NCBI GenBank assembly: GCA_050250815.1
Contig: JBFWNY010000011.1
Span: 32,349-96,348 of the forward strand
Reading direction: 5' to 3'
DNA: 64,000 bases
Source: JAEUMD01 sp050250815
GTDB lineage: Bacteria; Pseudomonadota; Alphaproteobacteria; Rhizobiales; Hyphomicrobiaceae
Shown here one piece after another: positions 27,029 through 36,819 of the stretch (its first letter is position 1; every line of letters begins with the position of its first letter). A program made the translations under genes and the position numbers. A model generated the notes under the pieces. It saw nothing but the letters and a program-made list of their open reading frames with translations, had not been told where the DNA came from and searched no databases.

Positions 27029-27060
27029 ACGGGCTCGGCGTTCTGCCGGGCCCGTTTTCG
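27029..27060 (+). terminator. Rho-independent terminator after the iron-binding protein gene
   Basis: ACGGGCTCGGC (27029-27039), a 5-base loop, and GCCGGGCCCGT (27045-27055) pair with one mismatch and run into TTTTCG. Confidence 0.8.
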
Positions 27061-27126
27061 TTGCCCGCGGCCCTGCTATAAGGTCCGCCATACGGTGGAC
27101 AGCAGAAGCCAGAGGGAGTGGGCACG

Positions 27127-27975
27127 ATGAAACTCGTCAGGTTTGGAGATCCCGGCAAGGAAAAGCCCGGCCTGATCGACGCGACGGGCCGCATTCGCGA
27201 CCTCTCGGCCCATGTTCCGGACATCGACGGGCGCGCGCTTGGCCGCGACACGCTCGCGCGTCTTGCAGCACTCGACACCAGCGCGCTGCCACTCATCCCC
27301 GAAGGCGTTCGTTTGGGAGCCCCTGTCGGCGACGTGCGCAACTTCATCGGCATTGGCCTCAACTACGCCGATCATGCTGCCGAGGCAGGCCTGCGAATTC
27401 CGCGCGAACCGGTCATCTTCAACAAGATCGGCAACTGTATCGTCGGACCCAACGACGACATCATGATGCCGCGCGACGCCCAGAAGCTCGACTGGGAGGT
27501 GGAGATCGCATTCGTGATCTCGGAGCGTGCGCGCTACGTCGACGAGAAGGATGCGGGCCGGCACATTGCCGGATACCTGTGCTGCAACGACGTTTCGGAA
27601 CGTCATTTCCAGACCGAACGGTCCGGCCAGTGGGTGAAGGGCAAGTGCTGCGAGACATTTGGGCCGCTGGGACCGTGGCTCGTAACGCCGGACGATGCGG
27701 GCGACGTCGACAACCTGGGCCTTTGGCTGGACGTCAACGGCGTGCGCCGCCAGACCGGCAACACGTCGACCATGATCTTCAAGATCCCATATATCCTGTC
27801 CTACGTGAGCCAGTTCATGGTGCTCGAACCCGGCGATGTGATCACGACGGGCACGCCGCCCGGCGTGGCGCTCGGCATGAAGGAACCCGAGTGGCTGAAG
27901 GCCGGCGATGAAATACGGCTGGGCATCGACGGTCTGGGCGAACAGCGCTCCAAGGTCGTGCCATTCCGACTTTGA
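27127..27975 (+). CDS. Fumarylacetoacetate hydrolase-family protein
   Basis: A 282-residue enzyme of the FAH superfamily, which hydrolyses or decarboxylates beta-diketo and 2-oxo acids using a divalent metal. The N-terminal MKLVRFGDPGKEKPGLID domain precedes the catalytic part with FIGIGLNYADHAAEAG, the metal-binding KLDWEVEIAFVI, and TGTPPGVALGMK near the end. Best resemblance is to the group annotated as ureidoglycolate lyase or 2-keto-4-pentenoate hydratase; the true substrate is unknown. The ATG at 27127 has GAGGGAG upstream. Confidence 0.88.
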   Translation: MKLVRFGDPGKEKPGLIDATGRIRDLSAHVPDIDGRALGRDTLARLAALDTSALPLIPEGVRLGAPVGDVRNFIGIGLNYADHAAEAGLRIPREPVIFNKIGNCIVGPNDDIMMPRDAQKLDWEVEIAFVISERARYVDEKDAGRHIAGYLCCNDVSERHFQTERSGQWVKGKCCETFGPLGPWLVTPDDAGDVDNLGLWLDVNGVRRQTGNTSTMIFKIPYILSYVSQFMVLEPGDVITTGTPPGVALGMKEPEWLKAGDEIRLGIDGLGEQRSKVVPFRL

Positions 27976-28046
27976 GCGACACGCAAGAAGACCAGACTTT
28001 CGTCCGGCCTTCCTTACCTTGACCCGCTGCAAGCGAGTGCTGCACC

Positions 28047-29438
28047 TCAGTACGTCTGCTGCACCTTCGACTTGTGCTCGATCGCGCGCATCGATTTGCG
28101 CGTCTTATCCCAGCGGTCAGCGTCGAGGTTGCTCGCTGCCTTGCGCTGCTCTTCTTCCAGCGCATTGAGTGCGCCGACACTGGCGGGCGGCGCGGCGCCG
28201 ACACCAATGCCGTAGCGCTCACGCGCGCTCTTCAGATAAGCGGCGTTGCCTTCCAGCAGCTTGCGCGCGCCGGTGACATCGCCCTTGTCGCGCAGCTCGA
28301 CGGCCTGCTCGCTCGTCTCGGTCGCAACCTGCGCGGCCACCTGGCTCATGACGGTCTTGTTGACGCTCGCCTCAGCCTCCTGGCGCGAGGCCGTGAAGCG
28401 GCCGCGTGCCTTGGCTTCGGTGCTCGAACGGCGACCGCTCTCCAGATCGAGATATTCGACCTTCACCGCCGCGATTTCCGCCTCGCCCGGCGTGCGCGTC
28501 TCCGGCGCATCGAGCTCCACGACGAAGTAGCGCTCGTTGGCGCCCTGCAGCTGGTTGAGCTTGAGGCGGATCTGGTTGCCCTCGATACGCGCCTCGCGGC
28601 CCAGGACTCGCACCGGCTTGAAGCCGATGCGGCACTCGATGATGATTTCGATGTCCTGCGCGGTGATCGACAGCGCATCGCCGAACTCGGAGTTGAAGAT
28701 GCCGGCGAGATCTTCCGCGTCCTCGACGAAGGCGTGGTTGCCATCGCTGGCGGCGGCAAGCCGCTGCATCAGATCCTCGTTGTAGTCGAGGCCGAGGCCG
28801 ATGGTGGTGACAGAGATGCCCTTGGCACCCAGCTCGCGGCCCAGATCAGCCAACTGCTTGGGCGAGGACGGGCCGACGTTGGCCAGACCGTCCGACAACA
28901 GGATCACACGATTGACGCGCGTCGGCGACAGGAAGCGCTTCACCTGCTCGGCGCCGCTGACAACGCCGGCGTGAAGCGCCGTGCGGCCGTCAGCCTCCAA
29001 CTTGTCGATCTTGGCGGCGAGCGCGTGATCGGAGCCCAGAGGGGCGGCCGGCTGCAGCACGTCAACGCCGTGGTTGTAGGCCACGAGCGAGACGATGTCG
29101 TCGGCGCCAAGCCGCTCGAGCGCCAAGCGCGCAGCCTCCTTCGCACCAGCGATGCGCGGGCCCTTCATCGAGCCAGAACGGTCGATGACCAGCGCGACGT
29201 TGACCGGTGTGCGCCGCTCCTTGCGCGGGGTCGCCGTGCCCTTCAGACTGAGGCGCAGATAGACCTTGCCGGTGCTGCCTGTCGGGATCGCGGATTGGCC
29301 CAGATCGGCCTCGACGGTGATGGGCGCCGCGCTGGCTGCGCCGGGAATGGCAAGGGTCGACGCTGCTGACAGCGCAGCGGCTATCGCAGTGCGGATAGCG
29401 CCGCCGAATGGGGCGCGAGTGGTGCGGTATCCACGCAT
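28047..29438 (-). CDS. Secreted von Willebrand factor A-domain protein
   Basis: A 463-residue exported protein. After a signal peptide ending near GAASAA, a VWA domain occupies about residues 75-260 with the metal-ion-dependent adhesion site DRSGSMKG (Asp86) and LLSDGLANVG. The rest is a beta-rich domain and a helical C-terminus. The protein resembles YfbK/YfbK-like and marine proteobacterial VWA proteins of unknown role. An AAGGAG ribosome site supports the ATG at 29438. No MoxR-type ATPase is adjacent. Confidence 0.82.
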   Translation of the reverse strand: MRGYRTTRAPFGGAIRTAIAAALSAASTLAIPGAASAAPITVEADLGQSAIPTGSTGKVYLRLSLKGTATPRKERRTPVNVALVIDRSGSMKGPRIAGAKEAARLALERLGADDIVSLVAYNHGVDVLQPAAPLGSDHALAAKIDKLEADGRTALHAGVVSGAEQVKRFLSPTRVNRVILLSDGLANVGPSSPKQLADLGRELGAKGISVTTIGLGLDYNEDLMQRLAAASDGNHAFVEDAEDLAGIFNSEFGDALSITAQDIEIIIECRIGFKPVRVLGREARIEGNQIRLKLNQLQGANERYFVVELDAPETRTPGEAEIAAVKVEYLDLESGRRSSTEAKARGRFTASRQEAEASVNKTVMSQVAAQVATETSEQAVELRDKGDVTGARKLLEGNAAYLKSARERYGIGVGAAPPASVGALNALEEEQRKAASNLDADRWDKTRKSMRAIEHKSKVQQTY

Positions 29439-29557
29439 GGCAAAAACACTCCTTTCGCAAATCAGATGGAAAGGTAGGTGCTGCTTCGGGCAGAACGGGG
29501 CTCGGCACGTGGCGAAAATGTGGAATGGCGGTGGCCTGTCCGAGCAGACCGCTCGGC

Positions 29558-30442
29558 TCAAACCCACTTGTCCGCGCGATCGGCATCGGCGCGACGCCGT
29601 CGAGGCGGTGCGGGCTTTGCCGTCGGCGTCGTCACGTCCAGCGCGTGACCCTTCTCCAGCCCGCGCAAGGCTCTCACGACGTTGCCGCGAACCTCGGTCT
29701 CACTGTGCTGCGCCAGCGCCTTGCGGTCGGCGAACGCATCCAACGGCACCGGAGGTCCGACTATGACGCGCACGTCGAGCGGACCTGCATTCAGCAGCTC
29801 CATGGCGTGGGACTGCAATTCCATATCGCCGAACCAGCCCACGAGCGGACGCCGCTGGCGGTCCAGCGGCACGCCGTGCAGCCCCGTGTAGACGATTGCC
29901 ACGGTCTGCACCACGGCCCCCGGAACAGCCTGGGCGACCGAAGGCGGCGGCTTCACTGCAGCGAACAGCGAGGTGCGGAACGGAAGCACGCGGTTCCCGT
30001 CGCTCGACGTCCCTTCGGCAAACAGCACGATGGCGTCGCCGGTCCCAAGACGAGAAATGATTTCGTTAGCCGTTTCGCCCACCGACGTCCGCCGCTCCCG
30101 ATCGACGAATACGGTGCGCTGCAGACGAGCCAACGTGCGCACGCCGGGCCACGTGCCGACCTCGCTCTTGGCGACGAATGATACCGGCGCCACCGCCGAC
30201 AGAACGGTGATGTCGAGCCAAGATGTATGATTGGCCACCAGCAGCACCGGCCGGTCACGAACGACCTCGCCCTCGATGTGCAGCCGCAATCCGAACAGAC
30301 GGCAGACCTTGCGGTGGTACCAGTGCGGGAAAAGGCGTGCCGCACGCGGCCAGCTGCGCAGCAGCAGCGCCTGCACAGGAAGGAGCGGCACCGTCAAAGC
30401 TGCGAAGCCTGCAAGAATCGAAGCGGCGCGCATTCGGCTCAC
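29558..30442 (-). CDS. 1-acylglycerol-3-phosphate O-acyltransferase (PlsC family)
   Basis: A 294-residue membrane-associated acyltransferase of phospholipid synthesis or an ornithine-lipid type relative. It has an N-terminal hydrophobic region (about residues 5-30), the catalytic NHTSWLD (HX4D) motif, and the FAEGTSSDGN substrate motif. GTG at 30442 or ATG at 30433 may be the start. Downstream of rimI in the same direction, as in other Hyphomicrobiales. The C-terminal 30 residues are a Pro/Arg-rich tail. Confidence 0.86.
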   Translation of the reverse strand: MSRMRAASILAGFAALTVPLLPVQALLLRSWPRAARLFPHWYHRKVCRLFGLRLHIEGEVVRDRPVLLVANHTSWLDITVLSAVAPVSFVAKSEVGTWPGVRTLARLQRTVFVDRERRTSVGETANEIISRLGTGDAIVLFAEGTSSDGNRVLPFRTSLFAAVKPPPSVAQAVPGAVVQTVAIVYTGLHGVPLDRQRRPLVGWFGDMELQSHAMELLNAGPLDVRVIVGPPVPLDAFADRKALAQHSETEVRGNVVRALRGLEKGHALDVTTPTAKPAPPRRRRADADRADKWV

Positions 30443-30475
30443 CCGCCAACTCCGCTGCTCTCTATGGGCTTCGGA

Positions 30476-30982
30476 TCATGTGTCCAGGCTGAGAGCCAGG
30501 ACGAGCGCGTCGGCCGGCTTCTGGCCGGGACGCTCGTAATAGCCTTTGCGCAGGTTGACCGCGGTGAAGCCAAGACCGCGATAGAGCTCGAAGGCCGCGT
30601 TGTTGTCGGACGCGACCTCGAGAAACAGCCGGCGCGCCTCGGCACGGGCAACGGCGCGTGCGAGACCCTCGACGAGGAGCTTGCCGACACCGCGGCGCTG
30701 CCATCGCGGCAGCACACCGAGCGTCAGGATCTCGGCTTCGTCGCCGGCCAGCCTGCCGACAATGAAGCCCGCCGGCTCCGGCAGCGCTCCGACGCCGTCG
30801 CGAACGCGCGCAAGGAATGCGGTCGAACCGGGATGCGACAGCGTGTCGAGCAAGCCTGCCTCGGTCCAAGCCGGACTGAACAGATGCGCGTGCATTTCGG
30901 CGAATTCCCCGGCCCGGTCGGGGCCCGCCCACACGAGGCTCACCAACCTCGGGTCCAGGCGCTGCTTGTCCGCGATCGTCAT
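30476..30982 (-). CDS. rimI: Ribosomal-protein-alanine acetyltransferase
   Basis: A 168-residue GNAT enzyme that acetylates the N-terminal alanine of S18 in E. coli. Motifs: ILTLGVLPRWQRRGVGKLLVEG (CoA loop) and FLEVASDNNAAFELYRGLGF, the RimI signature. The ATG at 30982 overlaps the tsaB stop as ATGA, so the two are translationally coupled, the usual tsaB-rimI arrangement. Confidence 0.92.
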   Translation of the reverse strand: MTIADKQRLDPRLVSLVWAGPDRAGEFAEMHAHLFSPAWTEAGLLDTLSHPGSTAFLARVRDGVGALPEPAGFIVGRLAGDEAEILTLGVLPRWQRRGVGKLLVEGLARAVARAEARRLFLEVASDNNAAFELYRGLGFTAVNLRKGYYERPGQKPADALVLALSLDT

Positions 30983-31689
30983 GATGGTGCCCTCTCGATC
31001 GATTTGCCCATCTGCGGCTTGGCATCCGCCGGACGCAGATAGAGTGGCGTGAGCGCCCGCTCGCTCGGAGCGGTTCGCGCCGCCAGCCACAGTAGGTCCC
31101 CCGCGTCGGGCAGCAGCCCCGGCAGCCGGGCTATCGCATCGCGACCTGCCCGGCGCGCCTCCGCCGCCACCATCTCCGCGCCCGAGCCGACAACCACGAG
31201 GGGCCGCTGGCCTCCCAGTGTCGCAGCGCCGACAAAGGTCAGCGCCGCCGGCGGGCCCTCGGGCTGGCCGCCGTCATCTCCGAAAAGCTGAGCGTAAACC
31301 TCCCCACGCCTCGCATCCACGGCAACGATCAGCGCCCGGCCCTCGCGCTCCTCGGCAAGCGAGAACGCAGCATGCTCGGCCATCACCGCCAAGCTCGACG
31401 CTCCCACAGTCGATGCGCCCGAGGACAGGGCCAGTGCGCGCGCTGCCGCAATGCCGATGCGGGCACCGGTAAATGTTCCGGGCCCAACCGTTACTGCAAT
31501 CCTGTCGAGTTGCCTGGCCGTGAGCCGCGCTGCCGCCAGCGCTTCGGCGATCATCGGCAGCAGGCGCTCGGCGTGCCCCCGCTCCATCGGCTCGAAGTAA
31601 TCGTCCGTCTCCGCCCGCTCGGTTCCGATGCCGCGTCCAACCGCGACCGAGCACGCCGCAAAACACGTATCGAACGCCAGGATGTTCAT
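30979..31689 (-). CDS. tsaB: tRNA threonylcarbamoyladenosine biosynthesis protein TsaB
   Basis: A 236-residue partner of TsaD in making t6A at position 37 of ANN-decoding tRNAs. Starts MNILAFDTCFAACSVAVG and contains the signature GPGTFTGARIGIAAARALA. It lacks the metal-binding histidines of TsaD, as expected. First gene of the tsaB-rimI-plsC-like series. Confidence 0.94.
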   Translation of the reverse strand: MNILAFDTCFAACSVAVGRGIGTERAETDDYFEPMERGHAERLLPMIAEALAAARLTARQLDRIAVTVGPGTFTGARIGIAAARALALSSGASTVGASSLAVMAEHAAFSLAEEREGRALIVAVDARRGEVYAQLFGDDGGQPEGPPAALTFVGAATLGGQRPLVVVGSGAEMVAAEARRAGRDAIARLPGLLPDAGDLLWLAARTAPSERALTPLYLRPADAKPQMGKSIERAPS

Positions 31690-31775
31690 CGCGCGGCACG
31701 CTACACGCACGCCCCCCGGTTTGCACCATCAGAATCGGCTGCGCGGACGCTCAATCCACCGCCGTCACCCGGGCG

Positions 31776-32366
31776 TCACACGATGCTCGCCATCTCGTCG
31801 AACGCAAAGCGCGGACTGCGCGGAAAAAGTGCAGACGGGTCACCGTAGCCGAGGTTGCAAAGGAAGTTGGACCGCACCTTGGTGCCCTTGAAAAATGCGT
31901 TGTCCACACCCTTGGGGTCGAAGCCCGACATCGGCCCGCAGTCGAGCCCCAGGGCGCGCGCGGCCAGGATCAGATAGGCGCCCTGCAGCGTCGAATTCCT
32001 GAATGCCGTTTCCTCGATCTTGGCCGGATCGCCAGCGAACCAGCTGCGTGCATCGGCGTGCGGAAACAGCTTGGGTAACTGCTCGTAGAACTCCATGTCC
32101 TGGCCAATTATTGCGCACACCGGAGCGAACATGGTCTTGTCGGCGTTGTTGCCCGACAGGTGGGGCTTGAGCCGCAGCTTCGCATCCTTCGACTTCACGA
32201 ACACGATGCGGGCCGGGGAGCAGTTGGCGCTGGTCGGGCCCATTTTCAGGATGTCGACGAGCTGGCGGAGCATGTCGTCGGAGACGTCGCGGTCCTGCCA
32301 GGCGTTGTGCGTGCGCGCGGTCAGGAAGAGCGTTTCAAGAGCTGACGTGTCGAGCGGCTTCGTCAT
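31776..32366 (-). CDS. rutE: Nitroreductase-family protein, RutE-like malonic semialdehyde reductase
   Basis: A 196-residue flavin-dependent reductase. It closely follows the RutE pattern: FLTARTHNAWQDRDVSD, MGPTSANCSPARIVFV, and LDCGPMSGFDPKGVDNAFF. RutE reduces malonic semialdehyde to 3-hydroxypropionate in pyrimidine degradation, but no other rut gene is present, so its role here may be different or general. Likely FMN-binding homodimer. Confidence 0.85.
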   Translation of the reverse strand: MTKPLDTSALETLFLTARTHNAWQDRDVSDDMLRQLVDILKMGPTSANCSPARIVFVKSKDAKLRLKPHLSGNNADKTMFAPVCAIIGQDMEFYEQLPKLFPHADARSWFAGDPAKIEETAFRNSTLQGAYLILAARALGLDCGPMSGFDPKGVDNAFFKGTKVRSNFLCNLGYGDPSALFPRSPRFAFDEMASIV

Positions 32367-32400
32367 GTCGGACTGTTTCCTCACGGGGGGCAGAAATGGC

Positions 32401-32425
32401 GAACCCCGCGGACTGCGCGGGGTTC
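32401..32425. repeat. Perfect 10-bp inverted repeat between nifU-like gene and rutE
   Basis: GAACCCCGCG (32401-32410) and CGCGGGGTTC (32416-32425) around a 5-base loop. Read on the minus strand it follows the nifU-like gene by about 27 bases and may act as its terminator, though the downstream T-run is weak. Confidence 0.6.
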
Positions 32426-32451
32426 GGTAAAGCTCCAGGCAATGACCAAGA

Positions 32452-33006
32452 TCAGGCCGCCTTGACCTCGACCACCTCGGGGCAGAAGTGCTTGAGCAGA
32501 TTTTCGATGCCGTGGCGCAGCGTCGCCGTCGAACTCGGGCAACCGGCGCAAGCGCCACGCATGTGCAGATAGACGACGCCGTCGCGGAACCCTGCGAATG
32601 TGATGTCGCCGCCATCCTGGGCCACGGCCGGACGAACGCGGGTCTCCAGCAGTTCCTTGATGGTCGACACTGTCGCCTCATCCTCGGGCGCGTAGTTGAG
32701 CCCGGCGCCGTCGTTCCCGGCCTGGCCGTTCACGACCGGTGTGCCCGAGATGTAATGCTCCATAATGGCGCCGAGGATCATCGGCTTCAGATGCTGCCAT
32801 TCCGCCGAAGACTTGGTGATCGAGATGAAATCGGATCCCAGGAACACGCCCGATATGCCGTCGATCTCGAACAGGCGCTGCGCGAGCGGCGAGTTTCGGG
32901 CATCGGACGCAGACCGGTAGTCGGCGGTTCCGGCATTGAGCACCGTCTTGCCAGGTATGAACTTCAGGGTTGCAGGATTTGGGGTGGCCTCGGTCTGGAT
33001 GAACAT
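32452..33006 (-). CDS. NifU-family Fe-S scaffold/carrier protein (Nfu type)
   Basis: A 184-residue protein with an N-terminal Nfu domain (MFIQTEATPNPATLKFIPG) and a C-terminal NifU-like domain whose CxxC in RGACAGCPSST binds a [4Fe-4S] cluster between subunits. It delivers Fe-S clusters to target enzymes. This is the common housekeeping Nfu in Alphaproteobacteria and is separate from the NifU-Rieske fusion of the hydrogenase locus. GAGGG precedes the ATG. Confidence 0.93.
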   Translation of the reverse strand: MFIQTEATPNPATLKFIPGKTVLNAGTADYRSASDARNSPLAQRLFEIDGISGVFLGSDFISITKSSAEWQHLKPMILGAIMEHYISGTPVVNGQAGNDGAGLNYAPEDEATVSTIKELLETRVRPAVAQDGGDITFAGFRDGVVYLHMRGACAGCPSSTATLRHGIENLLKHFCPEVVEVKAA

Positions 33007-33179
33007 CTCGCCCTCACTTGGAGCTGTCCGGATACGGCAGATCACGACAGCGTCAAATTACCAGCGGACACGGCAGATCCGCCGCATCGCCTCTCTTTAG
33101 AATCTTTCCAAGATGATATAGGAGATCGCACGCCCCAAGTCGAGCCCGCAGATCGGCTTTAGGCGCCCACGGTCAACCG

Positions 33180-33680
33180 TCAGGCCAGCGCCTTGATGTC
33201 GTCCAGTGTCAGGTTGCCAGGGACAATGGTGATCGGGATGGGAAAGCTGCCGGCTCGGGAGCCGGCGGCGAGGGAAGCGACGAGCGGGCCCGGGCCCTTG
33301 GCGTCGGTCGAAGCGCCCAGCACGAGAAGCGCTACATCCTCGTCTTCGTCGATCAGGCTGGAGATTTCCTCCGCCTTGTTGCCTTCGCGGATCACCTCCT
33401 CCGTCGCCACATTCTCGAAGCCCGCGATATTGAGCTTGCGGCGGAACATGCGGAACAGCGCGCGCGCCGTGTTCGTCTCCTCCTCAAGCTGTACTTGCCG
33501 AACGCCCATCCAGTGCTGAAAGGCCTGCGGCTGGATGACGTACAGCATGACAATGAGACCGCCGCTGTGGGCAATGCGGCTCGCGGCGAAATGCAGCGCG
33601 CTTTCGACCTCGACGCTGTCGTCAACGACGAGGAGGAATTTGCGGCGGTGACCAGATTCGAAGCTGCGACGTTTCTTCAT
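33180..33680 (-). CDS. Universal stress protein family protein
   Basis: A 166-residue single-domain UspA-like protein. It begins with a basic leader, then KFLLVVDDSVEVESALHFA with the family's first strand and acidic residue, and LLVLGASTDAKGPGP before the C-terminal strand. The ATP-binding G-2x-G-9x-G-S/T motif appears only loosely. Position next to the nifU-like gene and trpS is conserved in the order. Confidence 0.87.
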   Translation of the reverse strand: MKKRRSFESGHRRKFLLVVDDSVEVESALHFAASRIAHSGGLIVMLYVIQPQAFQHWMGVRQVQLEEETNTARALFRMFRRKLNIAGFENVATEEVIREGNKAEEISSLIDEDEDVALLVLGASTDAKGPGPLVASLAAGSRAGSFPIPITIVPGNLTLDDIKALA

Positions 33681-33814
33681 GGGTTCATGCTGCCATTTGC
33701 GCCCGGGAGCGACAACCGGTTTTGCCGGTGGTGCGCCGCCTTATCCTGCGGCAAAAAATGCTCTTGCCGCCTGCCCACACAGCCAGCGAGACGCCGCTTT
33801 CTCAGCCATCGCGG

Positions 33815-34852
33815 TCACGACCGGAGAAATCCCATGACGTCCTTGACCTCGGCCATGATCGGCGCGGCAATGGCACGCGCCCGCTCGGCGCCGTCCGCCA
33901 GGATTGCGTCGATACCGGCGGGATCATGCATCATGCGCTGCACCTCATCGGCGATCGGGCCGAGGCGCGCGACCGCTGCATCTGCCAGTGCCTTCTTGAA
34001 GGTCGAGAACGGCGAGCCGCCGTACTCCGCCAAAACGCCGTCCACGTCCTTGCCAACGAGGGCAGCAAAGATTCCAACGAGATTTTCAGCTTCCGGCCGC
34101 CCGCCTAGACCCGCAGCCTCCGAAGGCAGAGGCTCGGGATCGGTCTTGGCCTTCTGAACCTTACGCGCCACCGTATCGGCATCGTCGGTGAGATTGATCC
34201 GGCTCAGGTCGGACGGGTCCGACTTCGACATCTTCTTGGTGCCGTCGCGCAGGCTCATGACGCGCGTCGCCGGCCCGGTGATGACCGGCTCCGGCAGCGG
34301 GAAGAACATGCCGTCGTCGTGACCCATCTGACTGATGCGCGCGCGGAAATCGTTGTTGAACTTCTGCGCGATGTCGCGAGCCAGTTCCAGGTGCTGCTTC
34401 TGATCGTCGCCGACCGGCACATGCGTCGCCCGGTAGGCCAGAATATCGGCGGCCATCAGATTGGGATAGGCATAGAGTCCGACCGAAGCATTCTCGCGGT
34501 CCTTGCCGGCCTTCTCCTTGAACTGCGTCATGCGATTGAGCCAGCCCAGGCGCGCCACGCAGTTGAAGATCCAGGCGAGCTCGGCATGCGCTGCCACCTG
34601 ACTTTGATTGAACACGATCGAGCGCTTCGCATCGAGACCGGCAGCGATGTAGGTCGCTGTGACCTGCCGGGTCGAGCGGGTCAGCTCCTCTGGATCCTGC
34701 CACACGGTGACGGCATGCAGGTCGACGACGCAGTAGATGCATTCATGCGTCTTCTGCAGTTCGATCCACTGCAGCATCGCACCCAGGTAATTGCCCAGAT
34801 GAAGGCTGCCGGTCGGCTGCATGCCAGAGAAGACGCGCTCTTTGAATTTCAT
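33815..34852 (-). CDS. trpS: Tryptophanyl-tRNA synthetase
   Basis: Class I aminoacyl-tRNA synthetase of 345 residues charging tRNA-Trp. The HIGH-like motif is TGSLHLGNYLGA near the N-terminus and the KMSKS motif is intact in GTKKMSKSDPSD. Length and YCVVDLHAVT fit the bacterial family. Confidence 0.97.
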   Translation of the reverse strand: MKFKERVFSGMQPTGSLHLGNYLGAMLQWIELQKTHECIYCVVDLHAVTVWQDPEELTRSTRQVTATYIAAGLDAKRSIVFNQSQVAAHAELAWIFNCVARLGWLNRMTQFKEKAGKDRENASVGLYAYPNLMAADILAYRATHVPVGDDQKQHLELARDIAQKFNNDFRARISQMGHDDGMFFPLPEPVITGPATRVMSLRDGTKKMSKSDPSDLSRINLTDDADTVARKVQKAKTDPEPLPSEAAGLGGRPEAENLVGIFAALVGKDVDGVLAEYGGSPFSTFKKALADAAVARLGPIADEVQRMMHDPAGIDAILADGAERARAIAAPIMAEVKDVMGFLRS

Positions 34853-35032
34853 GTCTCAATCCCTTTGGAGCCGCTTCGGATCACGTCGAACCTCTTCCGG
34901 CCGGCTCCAAGTACTGCTTGCGAGTCTGACTTCATGGCGAACGCTCGAGCGCTTCCGTCTCAGACGACCAGGCTCTACGGACGCGGCCTTATCGCGCGCT
35001 GATCTATGGCTTGCAAGGGTTAGATACGCCGT

Positions 35033-36628
35033 TCAGCCGCTCGTACCGGCCCGATCGCGCCTGCTGAAGCGCTTCATCTGGGACGGGCTGAGGATGCCAG
35101 TAAGAACGACGAGGCCCCCGTACACGAGAGCCCCCAGCAGCACCACTCCGGCAAGAGCGCCCAGGCGGGGCAACGACGCCGCGGATGGCTGGAAATAGGG
35201 GGCCGCGAGCACGAGGCTCGCATAGACTACGATCCCCATCGCGACGCTCGCAAATACGATGAGCGGCACGTTGCGTTTCAACCGCCGGTCAGCGTCGAAG
35301 TCTCCATGTTTCAGCAAAGCCATGAGCAGGAGTGCGGCATTGACCCATCCCGCAAGCGATGTCGCCAGCGCGATGCCCACGTGCGGCATCAGGCCCAGGT
35401 GCTGGAACAGAAAAAACAGACCGATCGACCCGACGACGTTGACCGCCATGTTGACGGCGGCGAAGTACATCGGCGTGCGCGTATCCTCGCGCGCGAAGAA
35501 CGCTGGCTGGAATACCTTGATGAGAACAAATGCCGGCAGCCCGAGCGCGAAGGCGGTGAGCGCGGCCGCCGTGCGCGGCGTGTCCGCCGGGGTGAAGGCA
35601 CCACGCTCGAACAGCACACGAATGATCGGCTCGGCGGCGACCGACAACGCGACCGCTGCGGGCACAGTCAGCATGAGTGCGAACTCAAGGCTGCGGTTCT
35701 GGCTGTCCATTGCCGCAGCGCGATTGCCCGCGCGCAGGTGCCGCGCCAAGTCCGGCAGCAGCACGACACCGACCGCGACGCCCACGATTCCGAGCGGAAG
35801 CTGATAGAGGCGATCGGCATAATACAGGTAGGACACGGCACCCGCCTGCAGCGAAGCGATGATGGTGCCAACGACGATATTGATCTGCGTGATGCCGCCC
35901 GATACGAGCCCCGGCACGCCGAGCGCTACAAGGCGCTTCATGCCATCGCTCCAGCGCGGACGCACCAGTGCCATGCCAAGACCCGCGTTCTTGACGGCGA
36001 CCCAAAGCATGGCGAGCTGCGCCAACCCAGCAATGAGCACGCCGAAGGCCAGCACATAGCCCGCCTCCGGCCGCTGTGCGTAGCCAAGCGCTATGGCCAG
36101 CGCGATCGAGCCGATGAGAACAACATTGAGCAGTATCGGGGCCGCAGCGGCTGCCCAGAAGCGGTGCAGGGAATTGAGCACACCCGACAGCAGCGCCACG
36201 AGCGACATGCACGTCAGGTAAGGAAATGCGATCTGCGTCAAGCGCACCGCCAGGTCGTACTTCTCCGGATCGGCGATGAAGCCCGGCGCCAGAATAGCCA
36301 TCAGCCATGGCATGCCCAGCATGGCCACCGCCGACACCACCACCAGAACGAGCAGCAGACCGGCCATGGCCTCCTGAGCGAACGAGCGCGCGGCTTCGCG
36401 CCCATCGCCCTCAAGGCGCTTGGCGAACAGTGGAACGAAGGCTGCGTTGAACGCGCCTTCACCGAACAGGCGCCGGAACAGATTGGGAAATCGGAAGGCG
36501 ACGAAGAACGCGTCCGCGACCGCGCCCGAGCCCAGTGCGGCCGCTATCAGAATGTCGCGCACGAAGCCGAGCAGGCGGCTCACCATGGTGAGCCCGCCGA
36601 CGGTGGCGAACGCTTTATAGAGCTTCAT
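35033..36628 (-). CDS. murJ: Lipid II flippase MurJ
   Basis: A 531-residue integral membrane protein with about 14 transmembrane segments that moves lipid II across the inner membrane. The N-terminus MKLYKAFATVGGLTMVSRLLGFVRD and FRFPNLFRRLFGEGAFNAAFVPLF match the MurJ/MviN signature closely. The ATG at 36628 aligns with family starts. It is downstream of glnD, as commonly seen in Alphaproteobacteria. Confidence 0.96.
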   Translation of the reverse strand: MKLYKAFATVGGLTMVSRLLGFVRDILIAAALGSGAVADAFFVAFRFPNLFRRLFGEGAFNAAFVPLFAKRLEGDGREAARSFAQEAMAGLLLVLVVVSAVAMLGMPWLMAILAPGFIADPEKYDLAVRLTQIAFPYLTCMSLVALLSGVLNSLHRFWAAAAAPILLNVVLIGSIALAIALGYAQRPEAGYVLAFGVLIAGLAQLAMLWVAVKNAGLGMALVRPRWSDGMKRLVALGVPGLVSGGITQINIVVGTIIASLQAGAVSYLYYADRLYQLPLGIVGVAVGVVLLPDLARHLRAGNRAAAMDSQNRSLEFALMLTVPAAVALSVAAEPIIRVLFERGAFTPADTPRTAAALTAFALGLPAFVLIKVFQPAFFAREDTRTPMYFAAVNMAVNVVGSIGLFFLFQHLGLMPHVGIALATSLAGWVNAALLLMALLKHGDFDADRRLKRNVPLIVFASVAMGIVVYASLVLAAPYFQPSAASLPRLGALAGVVLLGALVYGGLVVLTGILSPSQMKRFSRRDRAGTSG

Positions 36629-36819
36629 GGCGTTAGCGGCGTCCGAGAGTTGATGGGCCCAACAGCGCGACCCGACCGCCGCACATAGCACGACTGACCA
36701 CAGCCGAGTGTTGCCAATTCCGCTACTTCATGCCGGCTCCGCGCTCAAATCCACCCAACACCGCCGGTTGCATGCGCCATGCGAAGCTGGCGCTTTAGCG
36801 GGCGACGCAACGGCCATGA

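Noticed and set aside
32452..33006. NifU-like gene as part of a nitrogen fixation or hydrogenase system
   Set aside because: Sequence and neighbours fit the housekeeping Nfu protein; no nif gene is in the window.
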